Source: Streptomyces sp. GSL17-111
Lineage (GTDB): Bacteria; Actinomycetota; Actinomycetes; Streptomycetales; Streptomycetaceae
Length of the DNA stretch: 64,000 bases
Assembly (NCBI RefSeq): GCF_037911585.1
Contig: NZ_JBAJNS010000001.1
Span: 1,177,001 to 1,241,000, forward strand
Reading direction: 5' to 3'
Below, piece by piece: positions 18,439-28,100 of this stretch. The notes beneath the pieces were generated by a model. The model was not told the origin of the DNA. It did not search any database and worked only from the letters and a program-made list of their open reading frames with translations. The position numbers and the translations under genes are program-made. Position 1 is the first letter of the stretch, and each line of letters begins with the position of its first letter.

Positions 18439-19697
18439 GGGCGGGCCTCCGCTGTCGTGGTCATGGCGCGCTTCGCCAGTTCGCGGGCGCGTGCGCGCGC
18501 CCACGTCTCCGCGTCGAGGACGGCGTCCAGGGTGAGCGCGTCACGTGAGGGTGTGCCGTGTTCCTCGACCACAGCCGTCACCGTATCCATGATTGCGGTG
18601 AACGGCAGCCCACCCGTGAGGAACGCCTCCACGCACTCCTCGTTGGCCGCGTTGTACACGGCCGGGGCCGTGCCGCCGAGCCCGCCCACGTGTGCGGCCA
18701 TCGGCACGGAGGGGAAGGCCTCCTCGTCCAGCGGGTAGAAGTCCCAGCTCATGGCCTTCGTCCAGTCGTAGACGGGGCCGGCGTCCGGGACGCGCCGGGG
18801 CCAGCCGAGGCCCAGGGCGATCGGGAGCCGCATGTCCGGCGGGCCGCACTGCGCGAGCGTCGACCCGTCGGTGAACTCCACCATCGAGTGGATGGCCGAC
18901 TGCGGATGGACGACCACCTGGATGCGGTCGAAGGGCACGTCGTAGAGCAGGTGCGCCTCGATCACCTCCAGCCCCTTGTTGACCAGCGTGGCCGAGTTGA
19001 CCGTGACCACCGGGCCCATGGCCCACGTGGGGTGGGCCAGGGCCTCCTTCGGGGTGACGTGCGCCAGCTCGGCGCGCGTCCGGCCGCGGAAGGGCCCGCC
19101 CGACGCCGTGACCAGCAGCTTGCGCACCTCGCGTCGGGCCCCGCCCAGCAGCGCCTGGAAGAGGGCGGAGTGCTCCGAGTCCACCGGCACGATCTGTCCG
19201 GGGGCGGCGACGGCCTTCACCAGCGGCCCGCCGACGATGAGCGACTCCTTGTTGGCCAGCGCCAGGACGCGGCCCGCCTCCAGCGCGGCGAGCGTCGGGC
19301 GGAGCCCGATGGAACCGGTGATGCCGTTGAGCACGGTGTGGCACGGCGAGGCGGCCAGCTCCGTCGCCGCGTCCGGCCCCGCCAGCACCTCGGGGATCGG
19401 CTCCCCCGGGCCGTACTCCGCCCGCAGTGCCTGCCGCAGCTCCGGCGCCTTGTCCGCCTGCGCGACGGCGACCGTGCGCACCTGGAGCCGGTGCGCCTGC
19501 CCGGCCAGCAGCCCGATCCGTCCCCCGGCGGCGGAGAGACCCGTCACCCGGAAGCGCTCCGGGTTGCTCAGCACGACGTCGATCGCCTGCGTGCCGATCG
19601 ACCCCGTCGACCCCAGGATGACGACATCCCGTGGCCCTTCCTGCGTACCGTCCCCCACGGGGTAGCTGACATGCGGGTCAGCGAGCATCTCCGTCAT
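18435..19697 (-). CDS. dxr: 1-deoxy-D-xylulose 5-phosphate reductoisomerase
   Basis: This enzyme of 420 residues performs the first committed step of the MEP pathway, turning DXP into MEP with NADPH. The nucleotide motif is [11 protein letters not shown] at about residues 28-38. [12 protein letters not shown] and the metal-binding [13 protein letters not shown] follow in the middle. The C-terminal [12 protein letters not shown] motif is standard. It is the first gene of the dxr-rseP-ispG group and its stop overlaps the rseP start. The N-terminus is about 20 residues longer than in E. coli, as is common in Streptomyces. Confidence 0.97.
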   Translation of the reverse strand: MTEMLADPHVSYPVGDGTQEGPRDVVILGSTGSIGTQAIDVVLSNPERFRVTGLSAAGGRIGLLAGQAHRLQVRTVAVAQADKAPELRQALRAEYGPGEPIPEVLAGPDAATELAASPCHTVLNGITGSIGLRPTLAALEAGRVLALANKESLIVGGPLVKAVAAPGQIVPVDSEHSALFQALLGGARREVRKLLVTASGGPFRGRTRAELAHVTPKEALAHPTWAMGPVVTVNSATLVNKGLEVIEAHLLYDVPFDRIQVVVHPQSAIHSMVEFTDGSTLAQCGPPDMRLPIALGLGWPRRVPDAGPVYDWTKAMSWDFYPLDEEAFPSVPMAAHVGGLGGTAPAVYNAANEECVEAFLTGGLPFTAIMDTVTAVVEEHGTPSRDALTLDAVLDAETWARARARELAKRAMTTTAEARP

Positions 19698-19970
19698 CCC
19701 CCCATTGTGTCCGCTCGCCGGGACACGGTGTACGGGCCCCTCCGGGCGACGTGCGGAACACCGTCGCCCGATTCACCGGACGCTCGCGAGGGTGCGTGCT
19801 AGGGTGGAAACCAGTTGCAGTTTTGGTACCCATGAACGTGATGTGCGCCGGACGGGACGTGACCCTCTGGCGCATTTTGTTTTCCCGGTCATCTCCGGAT
19901 GGGCTCAATGCGGCGACCCGGAAGGCGCACCGGCGCCTTTCGATCTGCACCCCCTGAAAAGGAGATGGAC

Positions 19971-20174
19971 ATGGCTACCGGCACCGTGAAGTGGTTCAAT
20001 TCGGAAAAGGGTTTCGGGTTCATTCAGCAGGACGGCGGCGGCGCCGACGTCTTCGCCCACTACTCGAACATCGCCACCCAGGGCTTCCGTGAGCTGACCG
20101 AGGGCCAGAAGGTCTCGTTCGACGTCACGCAGGGCCAGAAGGGCCCGCAGGCCGAGAACATCGTCCCTGCCTGA
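19971..20174 (+). CDS. CspA-family cold-shock protein
   Basis: This OB-fold protein of 67 residues begins [17 protein letters not shown] and carries RNP1 (KGFGFI) and RNP2 (VFAHYS) motifs for single-stranded nucleic acid binding. A strong AAAAGGAG site lies just upstream of the ATG. The 273-bp upstream gap with an untranslated leader is usual for csp genes, whose leader often regulates translation. A strong hairpin terminator follows. Similar Streptomyces proteins (ScF/CspA group) are abundant and not always cold-induced. Confidence 0.97.
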   Translation: MATGTVKWFNSEKGFGFIQQDGGGADVFAHYSNIATQGFRELTEGQKVSFDVTQGQKGPQAENIVPA

Positions 20175-20186
20175 CGATCGGCTCAC

Positions 20187-20232
20187 CCGAGGGCCGGGTC
20201 CGCACTCCACGGGGTGCGGACCCGGCCCTCGG
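20187..20232 (+). terminator. Hairpin terminator after the cold-shock gene
   Basis: A perfect 18-bp inverted repeat (20187-20204 with 20215-20232, loop of 10) begins 12 bp after the csp stop. Confidence 0.9.
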
Positions 20233-20362
20233 TCGTTCCCGCCGCCCCTTCGCGTTCACCCGGACGGGGGCCCGCCCGTTTCCCCGCTCGGGCCCCGGGT
20301 ACCTCCGGCCTCCGTTCCGCCCGCACGTGGGCGGGCCATCTTCGGTTCGTGACGCCCCACCG

Positions 20363-20402
20363 CCCCGGCGTCCGGCTCCCCCTGCGGGGCCGGACGCCGG
20401 GG
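20363..20402 (-). terminator. Hairpin terminator after the aldehyde dehydrogenase gene
   Basis: A perfect 14-bp inverted repeat (20363-20376 with 20389-20402, loop of 12) begins 25 bp after the end of the minus-strand dehydrogenase. Confidence 0.82.
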
Positions 20403-20427
20403 CGGGCGTGGTGGTGCGGTGGCGCTG

Positions 20428-21882
20428 TCAGAGAGCGATGCCGGTGAGGACGAGGACGCGCTCGTAGGTGTAGTCCTCCATGGCGAAGCGGACGCCCTCA
20501 CGCCCGACGCCGGACTGCTTGGCACCGCCGTAGGGCATCTGGTCCGCGCGGTAGGAGGGGACGTCGCCGACGATCACGCCGCCGACCTCCAGCTCGCGGT
20601 GGGCCCGGAACGCCGCCTGGACGTCGTGGGTGAAGACGCCCGCCTGGAGGCCGTACTTGGAGTCGTTGACGGCGGCGAACGCCTCCGCCTCGCCCTCCAC
20701 CCGGGTGAAGCTCATGACCGGGCCGAAGACCTCCTCACGGCCGAGCTGGGTGTCGGCGGGCACGTTCTCCAAGGCCGTCGGGGCGTAGGTGGCGCCGTCG
20801 CGCTTGCCACCGGTCAGCAGCCGGGCCCCGGCGTCGACGGCTTCCTGGACCCAGGTCTCGACCCGCTGGGCGGCGTCCTCGCTGACGAGCGGGCCGACGT
20901 CGGTGGCGTCGTCGGAGGGGTCGCCCGTGTGGAGGGCCTCCACGGCGGCGACGACGCGCGGCACGAGCCGGTCGTAGACGGCCGCGTCGGCGATGACGCG
21001 CTGCACCGAGATGCAGGACTGGCCGCCCTGGTAGTTGGAGAAGGTCGCGATGCGCTGCGCGGCGAAGTCCAGGTCGGCGTCGGAGGCGAAGTCGGCGAGG
21101 ACGACGGCGGCGCCGTTGCCGCCGAGCTCCAGGGTGACGCGCTTGCGCGGCACGGAGTCGAGGATGGCGAAGCCGACCGGCTCCGAGCCGGTGAAGGAGA
21201 TGATGGGCAGCCGCGGGTCCTGGACGAGGGCGGGCATCTTCTCGTTGGCCACCGGCAGGACGGACCAGGAGCCGGCCGGCAGGTCGGTCTCGGCCAGCAG
21301 CTCGCCCAGCACCAGCGCGGACAGCGGGGTGGCCGGGGCGGGCTTGAGGATGATCGGGGTGCCGACGGCGATGGCCGGGGCGACCTTGTGCGCGCACAGG
21401 TTGAGCGGGAAGTTGAACGGCGCGATACCGAGCACCGGGCCGTGCGGGAAGCGGCGGGTGAGGGCCAGACGTCCGGTGCCGCCCGCGTCGGCGTCCAGGC
21501 GCTGGGCCTCGCCGCTGTTGAAGCGGCGCGCCTCGTCGGCGGCCCAGCGGAAGACGGACACGCAGCGCGCGACCTCGCCCCGGGCCCACTTCACGGGCTT
21601 GCCGTTCTCGGCGCTGATCAACGCGGCGATCTCCTCGGCGCGCTCACCGAGCCGCTTCACCACGTGGTCGAGCGCCGCCGCGCGGGTGTGCGCGGGGGCG
21701 GCGGAGAACTCGGCCGCGACGGCCTCGGCCGCCGCCACCGCCTCCTCGACCTGGGCGTCGGTGGGCACGCTGACCCGGCCGACGGTCCGGCCGTCCCAGG
21801 GGGAGGTCACCTCAAGGGTGTCGTCGCCGGTCGCCTGTCGGCCGGCGAGCCAGAACGGGTGCGTGGAAGTCGCGTCGGTCAC
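20428..21882 (-). CDS. NAD(P)-dependent aldehyde dehydrogenase
   Basis: This aldehyde dehydrogenase-superfamily protein has 484 residues. APFNFPLNL and LKPAPATPLSA form the cofactor region. The general-base Glu is in LELGGNGA near residue 253. The catalytic Cys is in QGGQSCISVQR near residue 287, and EVFGPV follows near 380. The family oxidises aldehydes to acids. Its position after a PucR-type regulator and near gabT suggests a role in amine, GABA or semialdehyde catabolism, but the substrate cannot be read from sequence. The motifs are nearest to the lactaldehyde/succinate-semialdehyde-like groups. Confidence 0.93.
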   Translation of the reverse strand: MTDATSTHPFWLAGRQATGDDTLEVTSPWDGRTVGRVSVPTDAQVEEAVAAAEAVAAEFSAAPAHTRAAALDHVVKRLGERAEEIAALISAENGKPVKWARGEVARCVSVFRWAADEARRFNSGEAQRLDADAGGTGRLALTRRFPHGPVLGIAPFNFPLNLCAHKVAPAIAVGTPIILKPAPATPLSALVLGELLAETDLPAGSWSVLPVANEKMPALVQDPRLPIISFTGSEPVGFAILDSVPRKRVTLELGGNGAAVVLADFASDADLDFAAQRIATFSNYQGGQSCISVQRVIADAAVYDRLVPRVVAAVEALHTGDPSDDATDVGPLVSEDAAQRVETWVQEAVDAGARLLTGGKRDGATYAPTALENVPADTQLGREEVFGPVMSFTRVEGEAEAFAAVNDSKYGLQAGVFTHDVQAAFRAHRELEVGGVIVGDVPSYRADQMPYGGAKQSGVGREGVRFAMEDYTYERVLVLTGIAL

Positions 21883-21964
21883 TGCGATACCGGCCTTCCG
21901 GGTCGGGGTGGGATGTGCTCCTTGCTGGCCACGTTAGGGGCAGCGCGCCGGGGTGTGTCTTGTC

Positions 21965-21982
21965 CGGCACGGAGCAGTGCCG
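21965..21982. promoter_or_regulatory. 6-6-6 inverted repeat upstream of the aldehyde dehydrogenase
   Basis: CGGCAC and GTGCCG are perfect arms separated by six bases, about 82 bp upstream of the dehydrogenase start. It could be an operator for the adjacent PucR-type regulator; no direct evidence links them. Confidence 0.35.
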
Positions 21983-22060
21983 AGCCGTGTCGCGCCGATT
22001 CGTCAGGGGCGCACGGGCTCGGTGCGTGGGGACCGGAGCGCACCGGGCGCGGACGACGGA

Positions 22061-22095
22061 CCACGGACCACGGCCCACGGCCCACGGACCACGGG
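22061..22095. repeat. Five tandem copies of a 7-bp unit (CCACGGN)
   Basis: Five uninterrupted heptamers (CCACGG followed by A, C, C, A, G) lie six bases beyond the PucR gene's stop, between it and the aldehyde dehydrogenase. No function is assigned. Confidence 0.85.
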
Positions 22096-22100
22096 CTGTC

Positions 22101-23678
22101 TCAGCCGGGGCGCGTGTCCGACGCCTTCAGTGCGAGCCAGAGCTCCATGCGGGCGTCGGGGTCGTCGAGCGAGCGGCCCAGGATCTCCTCGACGCGCCGC
22201 ATGCGGTAGCGCAGGGTGTGCCGGTGGACGCCGAGGTCGGCGGCGGCGGCGTCCCACTGTCCGTGCCGGGACAGCCAGGCGCGCAGCGACGCGACGAGGT
22301 CACCGCGCCCGCTGGCGTCGTGCTCGCGCAGCGGGCGCAGGGCGCCTTCGGCGAAGGCCCGGACGGCGTCGTCGGCCAGCAGCGGCAGCACCGAACCGGC
22401 GGCCATCTCCTCGTGCTCCACGAACGGCACCCCACGCCGCCGGGCCACCGACAGCGCCTGTTCGGCCTGCCGGAACGCCGTGGCCGCCTCCGCCGCGGCG
22501 GTGGGCGGGGAGACGCCGACGGCCACCACTGACTCCCCCACCGCCCGCGCGTGCCGGGCACAGGCTTCCAGGGCCGCCCCGCCGTCCGCCGCCAGGACGA
22601 CCAGGCGGCCGGCGTCCGCGGCGGCCAGGACGGTCTCCCCCCGGCGTGCGGCACCGGACTCGACCACCTCCGCCAGGGCGTCCAGCGCTTCGGGTGCCTC
22701 CGGTGCCTGCGGGGACGGCGTGCCGGAGCCGCCCGTGGTGTCCTCGGCGAGGACGACGCGCAGCGGGCCGTCGAGGAGCGGGCCGTACAGCGGGCCCGCG
22801 ACGTCGTGGGCGTGCCCGGTCTCGCCGCCGCGCAGCATGCGCACCAGTGCGCCGCCCAGGCGCTGTTCGGCGGCCTGGAGCGCGCGGGAGCGTTCGGTGG
22901 TGAGGGTGAGCAGGGCGACGGCGGAGTTGACGGCGTACCGCGCGGCGGTGCCGGGCGGCGCGTCCGTGCCGACCGCCAGGACGGCCCTGGTGCGGCGGGA
23001 GCTGCCCACGGACTGCAGCTCGACGCGGTCGTCCCCGTCCGCGCTGACGACCGCGCTGGCCGGGGCGGGCCGGTCGCGCAGCCGCTCGACGTCGGCGGTG
23101 AGCCGTCCGGCGCGGCGCGCGGCCCAGGACGGGGCCGCCGCCACCAGCGCGCCGGAGACGTCGAAGAGCGCGGCCCAGCCGCCGACGTGGGTGGCGAGGC
23201 GGGCCAGCAGGGCGGCGGGCCCCTCGGCGGACAGGGCCGCCCGGGTCAGCTCCCGCTGGGCCTCGAACCCGGCGGTCACCGAGCGGTACTGGTCGGCCGC
23301 GATGGCGGCGGAGACGGCCTTGGTGATCGCGATGAACGGCGTCCGCCGGGGCACCTCCAGAAGCGGGAAGTCCTCGGCGCGAGCGGCGTCGACCAGCGCG
23401 GCGGGGACGTGCTCGTAGTTGACGCCCGCCGCGAACCCCAGGCCCACGACACCGGCGGCCACCAGCCGTCGCACATAGGCGGCCATCGCCGCCGGATCCT
23501 CCGCGTCGAGCTTCATCGCCGTGACGAGCAGGAGCTCCCCGCCGTCCAGATAGGGCACCGGGTCGGTCAGCTCGCTCACCTGCGCCCAGCGCACCGGCGC
23601 GTCCAGCCGGTCGGAGCCGGCGAGCACGGTCAGCTTGAGGGCGGAGTGCTGGACGAGGGAGGCGAGGGTGGGCTGCAT
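22101..23678 (-). CDS. PucR-family transcriptional regulator
   Basis: This regulator has 525 residues. The N-terminal PucR/purine-catabolism domain spans about residues 5-125 (…WAQVSELTDPVPYLDGGELLL… and FPLLEVPRRTPF). A variable middle with a GGDEF-like/CdaR segment follows. The C-terminal HTH at about 465-520 (HGQWDAAAADLGVHRHTLRYRMRRVEEILG) is of the PucR C-terminal type. Proteins of this type regulate purine, proline or GABA catabolism. It lies directly upstream of the aldehyde dehydrogenase on the same strand, which is its most likely target. The effector is unknown. Confidence 0.92.
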   Translation of the reverse strand: MQPTLASLVQHSALKLTVLAGSDRLDAPVRWAQVSELTDPVPYLDGGELLLVTAMKLDAEDPAAMAAYVRRLVAAGVVGLGFAAGVNYEHVPAALVDAARAEDFPLLEVPRRTPFIAITKAVSAAIAADQYRSVTAGFEAQRELTRAALSAEGPAALLARLATHVGGWAALFDVSGALVAAAPSWAARRAGRLTADVERLRDRPAPASAVVSADGDDRVELQSVGSSRRTRAVLAVGTDAPPGTAARYAVNSAVALLTLTTERSRALQAAEQRLGGALVRMLRGGETGHAHDVAGPLYGPLLDGPLRVVLAEDTTGGSGTPSPQAPEAPEALDALAEVVESGAARRGETVLAAADAGRLVVLAADGGAALEACARHARAVGESVVAVGVSPPTAAAEAATAFRQAEQALSVARRRGVPFVEHEEMAAGSVLPLLADDAVRAFAEGALRPLREHDASGRGDLVASLRAWLSRHGQWDAAAADLGVHRHTLRYRMRRVEEILGRSLDDPDARMELWLALKASDTRPG

Positions 23679-23765
23679 GGTGCGGACCGATCGGGCTCGG
23701 GAGGTGCGGCGGGTTTTGTCCGCACGGTAGTGCGAATGCCCGCCGACTTGGCCTCAGCGTACAGC

Positions 23766-26252
23766 TCAGGGCCGTCCCGCGCCGCCGCCCAGCCGGGCCA
23801 GCAGCGGGGGCCCGGCCTCGCCGCCGACGGAGGTCAGCGACAGCACCGCGTGGCCCGGGGGCACGTGGTGGGCCAGGTCCGACGCCGACCAGCGCTCCCG
23901 CCGCACCTTCCGGACGGTGACGGAGGTCGTCGTGGCCCGCACCCCGGTGAACGCCGTCCGCACCGCACGGAGCGCGCGCTTCAGGCCGCCGCCGGAGAAG
24001 TCGGGGTTGCGGGTGACGTCCTCGGTCTCCACCCAGTCCTGGCCCCAGGCCCGGGCGAAGACCTCGCCGTCCCAGGTGGTGACGCCGGAGAGGACGACCT
24101 TGCAGCCGACGGTGCCGATGAGCGCGGCGCGCAGCGCCTCGGGCACGTCGTCGAGGGTGCGCAGCGTCAGCACCGCCCCGGCGTTGGCCGAGCGCAGCTG
24201 CCGCAGCCCCCGCACGGCGTCCGGGGTGACGGTGTGCTCGGCGTCGTCCAGCACGAGGCAGGCGAACAGCGAGCGGTCGTCGCGCGCGGTCACACCGGCG
24301 GTGAACTGGGCGAGGATCAGCCGGGAGAGGATGCGCGACGCCTCGGCGTGGCCGCGTTCGGGGAGGTCCACCCGGACGCGCAGCGGATGCTGGAGCGTGC
24401 GCAGCGAGAACGGTTGCGGACCGCTGCCGCGGCCGGTGCCGCCCCCGAAGAAGCCGTCGAACGCCGGGCGCAGCAGCACCGCGAGCCGATCGGCGAGGAG
24501 CGCGCCCGGGTCGCCGGGCCGGCCGGCGTTCCGGGAGCGCGCGTCGAGTTCGCGCTGCTGCCCGAACTCCCCGGCGGCGTCCAGGGCCTCGCGCAGCCCG
24601 GCCACGGCGACGGCGTCCCCGTCCAGCAGGTCGCGCAGGGCGCGCAGCGGCGGGAAGTGCCCGTGGGCGGCCTGGTAGGGGCCGAGGAGCTGGGCGAGGG
24701 CGGCGGACGCGGCACGGCGGTCGGCGGCGTCCGGGCCGATCAGGGCCTCGGTGAGGAGGGCCGCCGCCTCGTCCGGGTCGGTCGTGCCGCCGTACGGGTC
24801 GAGGTCATGGGTGGAGCGGGGGTCGCCGAGCCGGACGACGACGTCGAACGCGTCGTCCGGCGCGAGGGCGGCGCGGGCCGTCCCGACGGCGACGACGGCG
24901 GCCTGGCCCGCGAGAGCCTGCAGGCAGAGCGCCTCGACGGCGGGCCGCACGATCCGGCCCGTCTTGCCGGACCCGGGCGGGCCCACGGCCAGCAGCGACG
25001 TGCCGAGCAGCGCTGGGCTGAGGGCCAGCGCGCAGTCCCGGTGCCGGTAGGGGTTGCGGCGGTCGTCCAGGGCCCGGCCGATGCGCACCTGTCCCGTCAG
25101 CAGGTCGTGGGCGGCGGTGCGGACGGACAGGTCGCGGGCGCCGGAGGGGTGGAGGAAGGCCGCCGCACCGCGCTCGCGCACCGCGTCGGCGAAGGCGGGG
25201 AGCGCGTCGGGCCGGGAGCGCACGGTGCGCCAGACGCGTTCGACGCGGACGTAGTCCAGGTCGCTCGCCCGGCCGCCGCGCACGTCGGCGGTGAGCCGGT
25301 CGGCGGGCTCGGTGAGCCCGGCGGCGCGCAGCTCGGGCCACTCGTCCGGCAGGGCGTCGGTGGAGCGCTCGGGCATCGGCGTCCACGGCTCGGCCTCGGC
25401 CCGGGCCGCCGGACGGTGCCACAGCCGCCGCCAGCCGCCCGCCTTCGCCGCCAGGAGGAGGAGCAGGAGTGTGAAGAGGACGTAGTAGACGTTGTAGGCG
25501 ACGACGTAGGGCGTCGTCTGCACCGGCTCCCGCCAGCTGTCGGGGGTGAGCCAGTCCAGCGGGGCGAGCCAGAACGTCCAGCCGCCGTCGCTGAAACACA
25601 GCACCCACACCACGGCGGCGGCGAGCAGGGCGAGGAGGGCCCTGCGGTGGGGACGAACGGCGCGGGCCGCCCTCACGAGCACCGCACCACGCCGCCGCCA
25701 CCGCTTCGAGGCGTACCGCCGCAGGACCCGGGGCCAGCGGCCGTAGCGTCCCGCGAGCCACCCGACGGGCAGCAGGACGAGCAGGTGCACCGTCCACGCC
25801 AGGAGCAGCACGAGGAAGGCCGAGCCGCCCCCGTCGTACCAGGAGGTGGGCAGCGCCGCGTAGATCCAGGCGACGAACGGGAGGTACTCGTTGACGCTCA
25901 GCGAGCCGATCAGCAGCGCGCACAGCAGGGCCAGCAGCGCGCCGCCGAGGAGCTGCCGCTCGGGCACGTCCTCCGGCTCCTCGGCCGGCCGGGGCCGGTG
26001 GCCGTACCGCCAGATACCGGGGGCGGCCTCGGGCCGGGGGGTGCGGAGCCAGGTCACCAGGGGGGCGAGCGCCTCCCGGGGCGCCTGGCGGGGCATGGGC
26101 GGCGCGGCCGGGGGCGGGGGCACCGCCATGCCTCCGGTGAAGGGGGGCCGCGCCGAGTCGGGTCGGGCGGAGGTGGACCGGGCGCGGGGATCACCGCCGC
26201 CCGGTGCCGTGCCGCCGTACAGCCCGCCGCCCGCGCCGCCGTCCGCGCTCAT
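23766..26252 (-). CDS. TraG/VirD4-like membrane ATPase of unknown role
   Basis: This protein of 828 residues has a Gly/Pro-rich N-terminus (about 1-75), then four to five hydrophobic segments between about residues 105 and 275. A cytoplasmic ATPase domain follows. The Walker A motif is VGPPGSGKTGRI near residue 425 and a Walker B-like VLDDAEHTV lies near 670. The layout matches conjugative coupling proteins (TraG/VirD4/HerA group). No relaxase or other transfer genes surround it, and the neighbours are chromosomal. Similar orphan ATPases appear to be chromosomal in Streptomyces, so this is probably not a recent mobile element. No function is assigned beyond a membrane-anchored nucleotide-driven motor. 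Confidence 0.8.
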   Translation of the reverse strand: MSADGGAGGGLYGGTAPGGGDPRARSTSARPDSARPPFTGGMAVPPPPAAPPMPRQAPREALAPLVTWLRTPRPEAAPGIWRYGHRPRPAEEPEDVPERQLLGGALLALLCALLIGSLSVNEYLPFVAWIYAALPTSWYDGGGSAFLVLLLAWTVHLLVLLPVGWLAGRYGRWPRVLRRYASKRWRRRGAVLVRAARAVRPHRRALLALLAAAVVWVLCFSDGGWTFWLAPLDWLTPDSWREPVQTTPYVVAYNVYYVLFTLLLLLLAAKAGGWRRLWHRPAARAEAEPWTPMPERSTDALPDEWPELRAAGLTEPADRLTADVRGGRASDLDYVRVERVWRTVRSRPDALPAFADAVRERGAAAFLHPSGARDLSVRTAAHDLLTGQVRIGRALDDRRNPYRHRDCALALSPALLGTSLLAVGPPGSGKTGRIVRPAVEALCLQALAGQAAVVAVGTARAALAPDDAFDVVVRLGDPRSTHDLDPYGGTTDPDEAAALLTEALIGPDAADRRAASAALAQLLGPYQAAHGHFPPLRALRDLLDGDAVAVAGLREALDAAGEFGQQRELDARSRNAGRPGDPGALLADRLAVLLRPAFDGFFGGGTGRGSGPQPFSLRTLQHPLRVRVDLPERGHAEASRILSRLILAQFTAGVTARDDRSLFACLVLDDAEHTVTPDAVRGLRQLRSANAGAVLTLRTLDDVPEALRAALIGTVGCKVVLSGVTTWDGEVFARAWGQDWVETEDVTRNPDFSGGGLKRALRAVRTAFTGVRATTTSVTVRKVRRERWSASDLAHHVPPGHAVLSLTSVGGEAGPPLLARLGGGAGRP

Positions 26253-26485
26253 CTGCCGTTCCGCCCCCTGCCAGCCCGCCGTTGTGGGTGTCGCGGCCCC
26301 AATCTAGACCCTGCCGCCCACCCTCGGGGCGGGGTGGCAGGACCTGTCCGCCGTGGCCAACACGCCCTGCGGACTTTTCCGCAGCGGTGCATGTCACGCC
26401 CCGACGGCTGCCCCTAGCCTGCGAGGAGCGACCCACACACTTTCTTCCGTTTTCTTCCCCGCCGAAACACCTCAAGGAGAGTGCG

Positions 26486-27832
26486 ATGACCTCCACCTCT
26501 TCGACGCCCGCGCAGGAGCGCCGCGTCGTCACCGCGATCCCCGGCCCGAAGTCGCAGGAACTGCACGCGCGCAAGCAGGCCGCGGTCGCCGACGGCGTCG
26601 GCAACGTGCTGCCGGTCTACGTGCGCCGGGCGGGCGGCGGCGTCGTCGAGGACGTCGACGGCAACCACCTCATCGACTTCGGCTCCGGCATCGCCGTGAC
26701 CTCGGTGGGCGCCAGCGCCGAGGCCGTCGTGCGCGAGGCGACCGCGCAGCTCGCGGACTTCACCCACACCTGCTTCATGGTCACCCCCTACGAGGGGTAC
26801 GTGAAGGTCGCCGAGGAGCTGGCGGCCCTCACGCCGGGCGACCACGCCAAGAAGTCGGCGCTGTTCAACTCCGGCGCGGAGGCCGTGGAGAACGCGGTGA
26901 AGATCGCCCGCGCCCACACCAAGCGGCAGGCCGTCGTCGTCTTCGACCACGGCTACCACGGGCGCACGAACCTCACCATGGCGCTGACCTCGAAGAACAT
27001 GCCGTACAAGCACAGCTTCGGCCCGTTCGCCCCCGAGGTGTACCGGGTACCGGTCGCCTACCCCTACCGCTGGCTGACCGGCCCGGAGAACTGCGCCGAG
27101 GAGGCCGCCGCGCAGGCGATCGACCAGATCTCCAAGCAGGTCGGCGCCGAGAACGTCGCCGCCATCGTCATCGAGCCGGTGCTGGGCGAGGGCGGCTTCA
27201 TCGAGCCCGCCAAGGGGTTCCTGCCGCGCATCGCCGAGTTCGCGAAGGCCAACGGCATCGTGTTCGTGGCGGACGAGATCCAGTCCGGCTTCTGCCGCAC
27301 GGGCCAGTGGTTCGCGTGTGAGGACGAGGGCATCGTGCCCGACCTGATCACCACGGCCAAGGGCATCGCCGGCGGTCTGCCGCTGGCGGCGGTCACGGGC
27401 CGCGCGGAGATCATGGACGCCGCCCACGCGGGCGGCCTGGGCGGCACCTACGGCGGCAACCCGGTGGCGTGCGCCGGTGCGCTCGGGGCCATCGCGACCA
27501 TGCGGGAGCTGGACCTCAACGCGAAGGCCAAGCGCATCGAGGAGATCATGAAGCCCCGGCTGGCCAAGATCGCCGAGAACCACCCGGCCATCGGCGACGT
27601 CCGGGGCCGGGGCGCGATGATCGCGATCGAGCTGGTCAAGCCGGGGACCAAGGAGCCGGACGCCGAGCTGACGGGCAAGGTCGCCAAGGCGTGCCACCAG
27701 GCCGGTCTCCTCATCCTCACCACCGGCACCTACGGCAACGTCATCCGCTTCCTGCCGCCGCTGGTCATCGGCGAGGAGCTGCTGGGCGAGGGCCTGGACG
27801 TGCTGGAGAGCGCGTTCGCCGAGCTGGCCTGA
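26486..27832 (+). CDS. gabT: 4-aminobutyrate--2-oxoglutarate transaminase
   Basis: This PLP enzyme of 448 residues is a class III aminotransferase converting GABA to succinate semialdehyde. GSGIAVTSVG and FNSGAEAVENAVK lie in the N-terminal half. DEIQSGFCRTG marks the PLP-contact Asp near residue 262, and the Schiff-base Lys is in TTAKGIAGGLPL near 290. The C-terminus contains GDVRGRGAM. The ATG at 26486 has AAGGAGAG upstream. The frame is open to 26204, but that part overlaps the start of the divergent ATPase gene. It fits with the aldehyde dehydrogenases and polyamine genes elsewhere in the window. Confidence 0.96.
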   Translation: MTSTSSTPAQERRVVTAIPGPKSQELHARKQAAVADGVGNVLPVYVRRAGGGVVEDVDGNHLIDFGSGIAVTSVGASAEAVVREATAQLADFTHTCFMVTPYEGYVKVAEELAALTPGDHAKKSALFNSGAEAVENAVKIARAHTKRQAVVVFDHGYHGRTNLTMALTSKNMPYKHSFGPFAPEVYRVPVAYPYRWLTGPENCAEEAAAQAIDQISKQVGAENVAAIVIEPVLGEGGFIEPAKGFLPRIAEFAKANGIVFVADEIQSGFCRTGQWFACEDEGIVPDLITTAKGIAGGLPLAAVTGRAEIMDAAHAGGLGGTYGGNPVACAGALGAIATMRELDLNAKAKRIEEIMKPRLAKIAENHPAIGDVRGRGAMIAIELVKPGTKEPDAELTGKVAKACHQAGLLILTTGTYGNVIRFLPPLVIGEELLGEGLDVLESAFAELA

Positions 27833-27892
27833 GCGGGGGCGCGTCCCTCCCCGCCGCGCCGGTCGCGCGGTGTGGGACGCCGTGAAGGAGAT

Positions 27893-27931
27893 GTGGGAGG
27901 CCCATGGCCGTTCGGTTATCGGCCTCCCCAC
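27893..27931 (+). terminator. Probable hairpin terminator after gabT
   Basis: GTGGGAGGCC (27893-27902) pairs with GGCCTCCCCAC (27921-27931) with one bulged C and an 18-base loop. It begins 61 bp after the gabT stop. Confidence 0.6.
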
Positions 27932-28100
27932 GCCGGACGCCGGTGACGTAGTGTCGGCTCCGGATGTACGGCACACACCGCCCGCGCGGGACTGCGGGCA
28001 CCCCGGGACCGGCGAGCCTCGCCCGGTACCGGGACTGCGCCGCGGCGCAGGCAGCACTCCGGTCGGACCGCCGCCCGCCCCACACCCCCCGGGGCGCGCG

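Noticed and set aside
19751..19957. A 68-codon plus-strand frame ahead of the cold-shock gene
   Set aside because: It lies in the untranslated leader, has no recognisable domain and no ribosome binding site.
23766..26252. An integrated conjugative element suggested by the TraG-like gene
   Set aside because: No integrase, relaxase, replication gene, tRNA or flanking direct repeats were seen.
22551..26417. A 1,288-codon plus-strand open frame
   Set aside because: It is antisense to the PucR regulator and TraG-like ATPase, whose motifs are clear on the minus strand.
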